Positions 62,546-64,000 of a DNA stretch of 64,000 nucleotides are shown here, piece by piece (the first letter of the stretch is position 1; the number at the start of each line of letters is the position of its first letter). Position numbers and translations under genes: made by a program. The stretch is from NCBI RefSeq assembly GCF_009380215.1, contig NZ_WHUG01000004.1, positions 310,001-374,000 of the forward strand, given 5' to 3'. Below the pieces are notes generated by a model. It did not search any database. It saw nothing but the letters and a program-made list of their open reading frames with translations, and had not been told where the DNA came from. The DNA comes from Rugamonas aquatica (GTDB lineage: Bacteria > Pseudomonadota > Gammaproteobacteria > Burkholderiales > Burkholderiaceae_D).

Positions 62546-63979
62546 TTACAGCATCGGCAGCTTCAGGCTGTCGACCACCATGCGTATCAGGCGCAGGCGG
62601 CCCGAGGTGTAGGGCGGGAAGAACAGCTTGATGAGCATCAGCGGCGAAGCGCGCAGCACCGCGCGTTCGTGCGAGAAAGCCTTGAAACCGTACTCGCCGT
62701 GCGCGCTGCCCATACCGGAATTGTTGACGCCGCCAAATGGCAGATTGCCGTGCGCGAAATGCGCGACGCAGTGATTGACGCAGGCGCCACCGGAGCTGGT
62801 CTGCTTGAGCACCTTGTCGATATTGGCCTGGCGCGTGCTCCACACATACAAGGCCAGCGGCTTGGGCGCGGCGTTGATGGCGGCGATCACCTGGTCCAGC
62901 TCGCGGTATTCGATGATGGGCAGCAGCGGCCCGAAAATTTCCTCCGACAGGATGGCGGCGCCGGCCGGTATCTGTTCGATCAGCGTCGGCGCGATGTAGC
63001 ACTGCGCCTCATCGACTTCGCCGCCGGTATGCACGACGGCGCCGCGCTGCAGCGCGTCCGCCAGCAGGCCCGCCAGGCGTTGCGTGTGGCGCTGGTTGAC
63101 CACGCGCGTCAGGTCGGGGCTTTGCTTTTGCGCGGCCGCGTCGGCGCCGTAGCGCTGTTGCAGCACTGCGCGGCAGGCGGAGACGAACGCGGCCTTGACG
63201 CTGGCGTGCACATACACATGGTCGGGCGCCACGCAGGTCTGGCCGTTGTTGAGAAACTTCCCCCACATCAGCGTTTCCGCCGCCAGTTGCAGGTTGGCGG
63301 TTTCGTCGACGATGGTCGGCGATTTGCCGCCCAGTTCCAGCGTCACGCTGGCCAGGTGCTGGGCGGCGGCGGTCATCACCAGCTTGCCCACCGACGGCGA
63401 ACCGGTGAAGAAAATATGATCGAAGGGCAGCTGGAGCAGGGCGTGCGAGGTTGGTTGGCTGCCTTCGAACAGCGCCACTTCATCGGCCGGGAAAACGTCG
63501 GCGATGATGCGCGCCATCAGCGCCGACACGGCCGGCGTCATCTCCGACGGCTTGATGATGGCCGTGTTGCCGGCGGCCAGCGCCGACACCAGCGGGCCGA
63601 AGCACAAGCTCAGCGGATAATTCCACGGCGCGATGATCAGCACCCGTCCGCGCGGCTGGTACTGCACCGATGCATAGGTGCCGAGCATGGTGGTGGTGGG
63701 CCAGTGGCGGCGCGGCTTCATCCAGCGCTTGAGCGCGCCCAGCACCTGGCGGATTTCCTCCATCACCGGCAGGAATTCGGACGCTTCGACCTCGGCCGGG
63801 GACTTGCGGTAGTCGCTCTCGAAGGCGGCATAGAACGCTTCGCGCTGCGCCATCAGCGCGTCGCGCAGGCGCTTGACGCGGGCGATGCGCTCGGCGGCGG
63901 CCGATGCGCGCCAGCGCAGCGCGGTGGCCTGCTGGGCGTCGAAAGCCGCTTTGATCTGCTGCACGTCCGCTTCGTTCAT
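62546..63979 (-). CDS. Aldehyde dehydrogenase (coniferyl-type/class 3)
   Basis: 477 residues, complete. NAD(P)-binding and catalytic features: IIAPWNYPLSLCFGPLVSAL (about 115-134), FFTGSPSVGK (about 190-199), the general base Glu215 in VTLELGGKSP and nucleophile Cys249 in NNGQTCVAPDHV. C-terminal FHLG-type end is replaced by a hydrophobic KLFFPPYTSGRLRLIRMV, common to membrane-associated class 3 enzymes. Oxidises long-chain or aromatic aldehydes. Runs leftward with the hydrolase, but with a 170-base gap. Confidence 0.9.
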   Translation of the reverse strand: MNEADVQQIKAAFDAQQATALRWRASAAAERIARVKRLRDALMAQREAFYAAFESDYRKSPAEVEASEFLPVMEEIRQVLGALKRWMKPRRHWPTTTMLGTYASVQYQPRGRVLIIAPWNYPLSLCFGPLVSALAAGNTAIIKPSEMTPAVSALMARIIADVFPADEVALFEGSQPTSHALLQLPFDHIFFTGSPSVGKLVMTAAAQHLASVTLELGGKSPTIVDETANLQLAAETLMWGKFLNNGQTCVAPDHVYVHASVKAAFVSACRAVLQQRYGADAAAQKQSPDLTRVVNQRHTQRLAGLLADALQRGAVVHTGGEVDEAQCYIAPTLIEQIPAGAAILSEEIFGPLLPIIEYRELDQVIAAINAAPKPLALYVWSTRQANIDKVLKQTSSGGACVNHCVAHFAHGNLPFGGVNNSGMGSAHGEYGFKAFSHERAVLRASPLMLIKLFFPPYTSGRLRLIRMVVDSLKLPML

Positions 63980-64000
63980 GGCTGCCGTCTCCGATGTTGT

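Overview
The window looks like chromosome of a high-GC betaproteobacterium, most likely of the Oxalobacteraceae (Massilia/Duganella type). This rests on the style of the host genes at the right (a YeeE/YedE pair, a TonB receptor, an S15 hydrolase, an aldehyde dehydrogenase) and on a tRNA-Arg(UCU) fragment; the genus is inference. Two phage-derived elements sit next to each other and fill about 57 kb.

Region 1 (1 to about 37.3 kb) is the right-hand part of a long-tailed, siphovirus-type prophage. Its left end lies outside the window. From left to right there is a leftward operon (4.7 kb to 1) with a diversity-generating retroelement (DGR), made of three DUF1566/C-type-lectin-like target proteins each ending in a variable repeat, an Avd accessory protein and the template repeat; the reverse transcriptase must lie just left of base 1. 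RdgC, an HD hydrolase and small proteins share this operon. Next come a repressor/Cro/CII-type switch (5.1-7.6 kb), a repeat-rich cytosine methyltransferase, O/P-like replication genes, a tyrosine integrase, a putative Q-type late regulator with promoter and terminator, HNH and terminase genes, an HK97-type head module that includes a head-fibre/SGNH hydrolase fusion, a tail module with a -1 frameshift chaperone and a 1,685-residue tape measure, and a lysis cassette (holins, GH19 endolysin, spanins). The right end is an attachment site made of the 3' half of tRNA-Arg(UCU).

Region 2 (about 38.7-57.2 kb) is a second element: an S24 autoproteolytic repressor, O/P-like genes, a Q-position regulator, and then directly a complete Mu-type contractile tail (sheath, tube, frameshift chaperone, tape measure, baseplate, spike, fibres including a seven-repeat propeller-like protein) and lysis genes. 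No terminase, portal, capsid or integrase is visible. I read it as a tailocin (R-type particle) locus.

Region 3 (57.2-64 kb) is host DNA: YeeE/YedE sulfur transport genes, a Fur-boxed TonB receptor, an exported S15-type hydrolase and an aldehyde dehydrogenase. Two near-identical intergenic elements, each with a hairpin and a perfect DnaA box between two GTTAAC sites, sit downstream of two of these genes.

The most notable result is the DGR: one template, three variable genes, every template/variable difference at a template adenine, and a promoter/operator in front of the DGR operon that copies the one at the prophage repressor/cro switch. This suggests that protein diversification is tied to lysogeny control.
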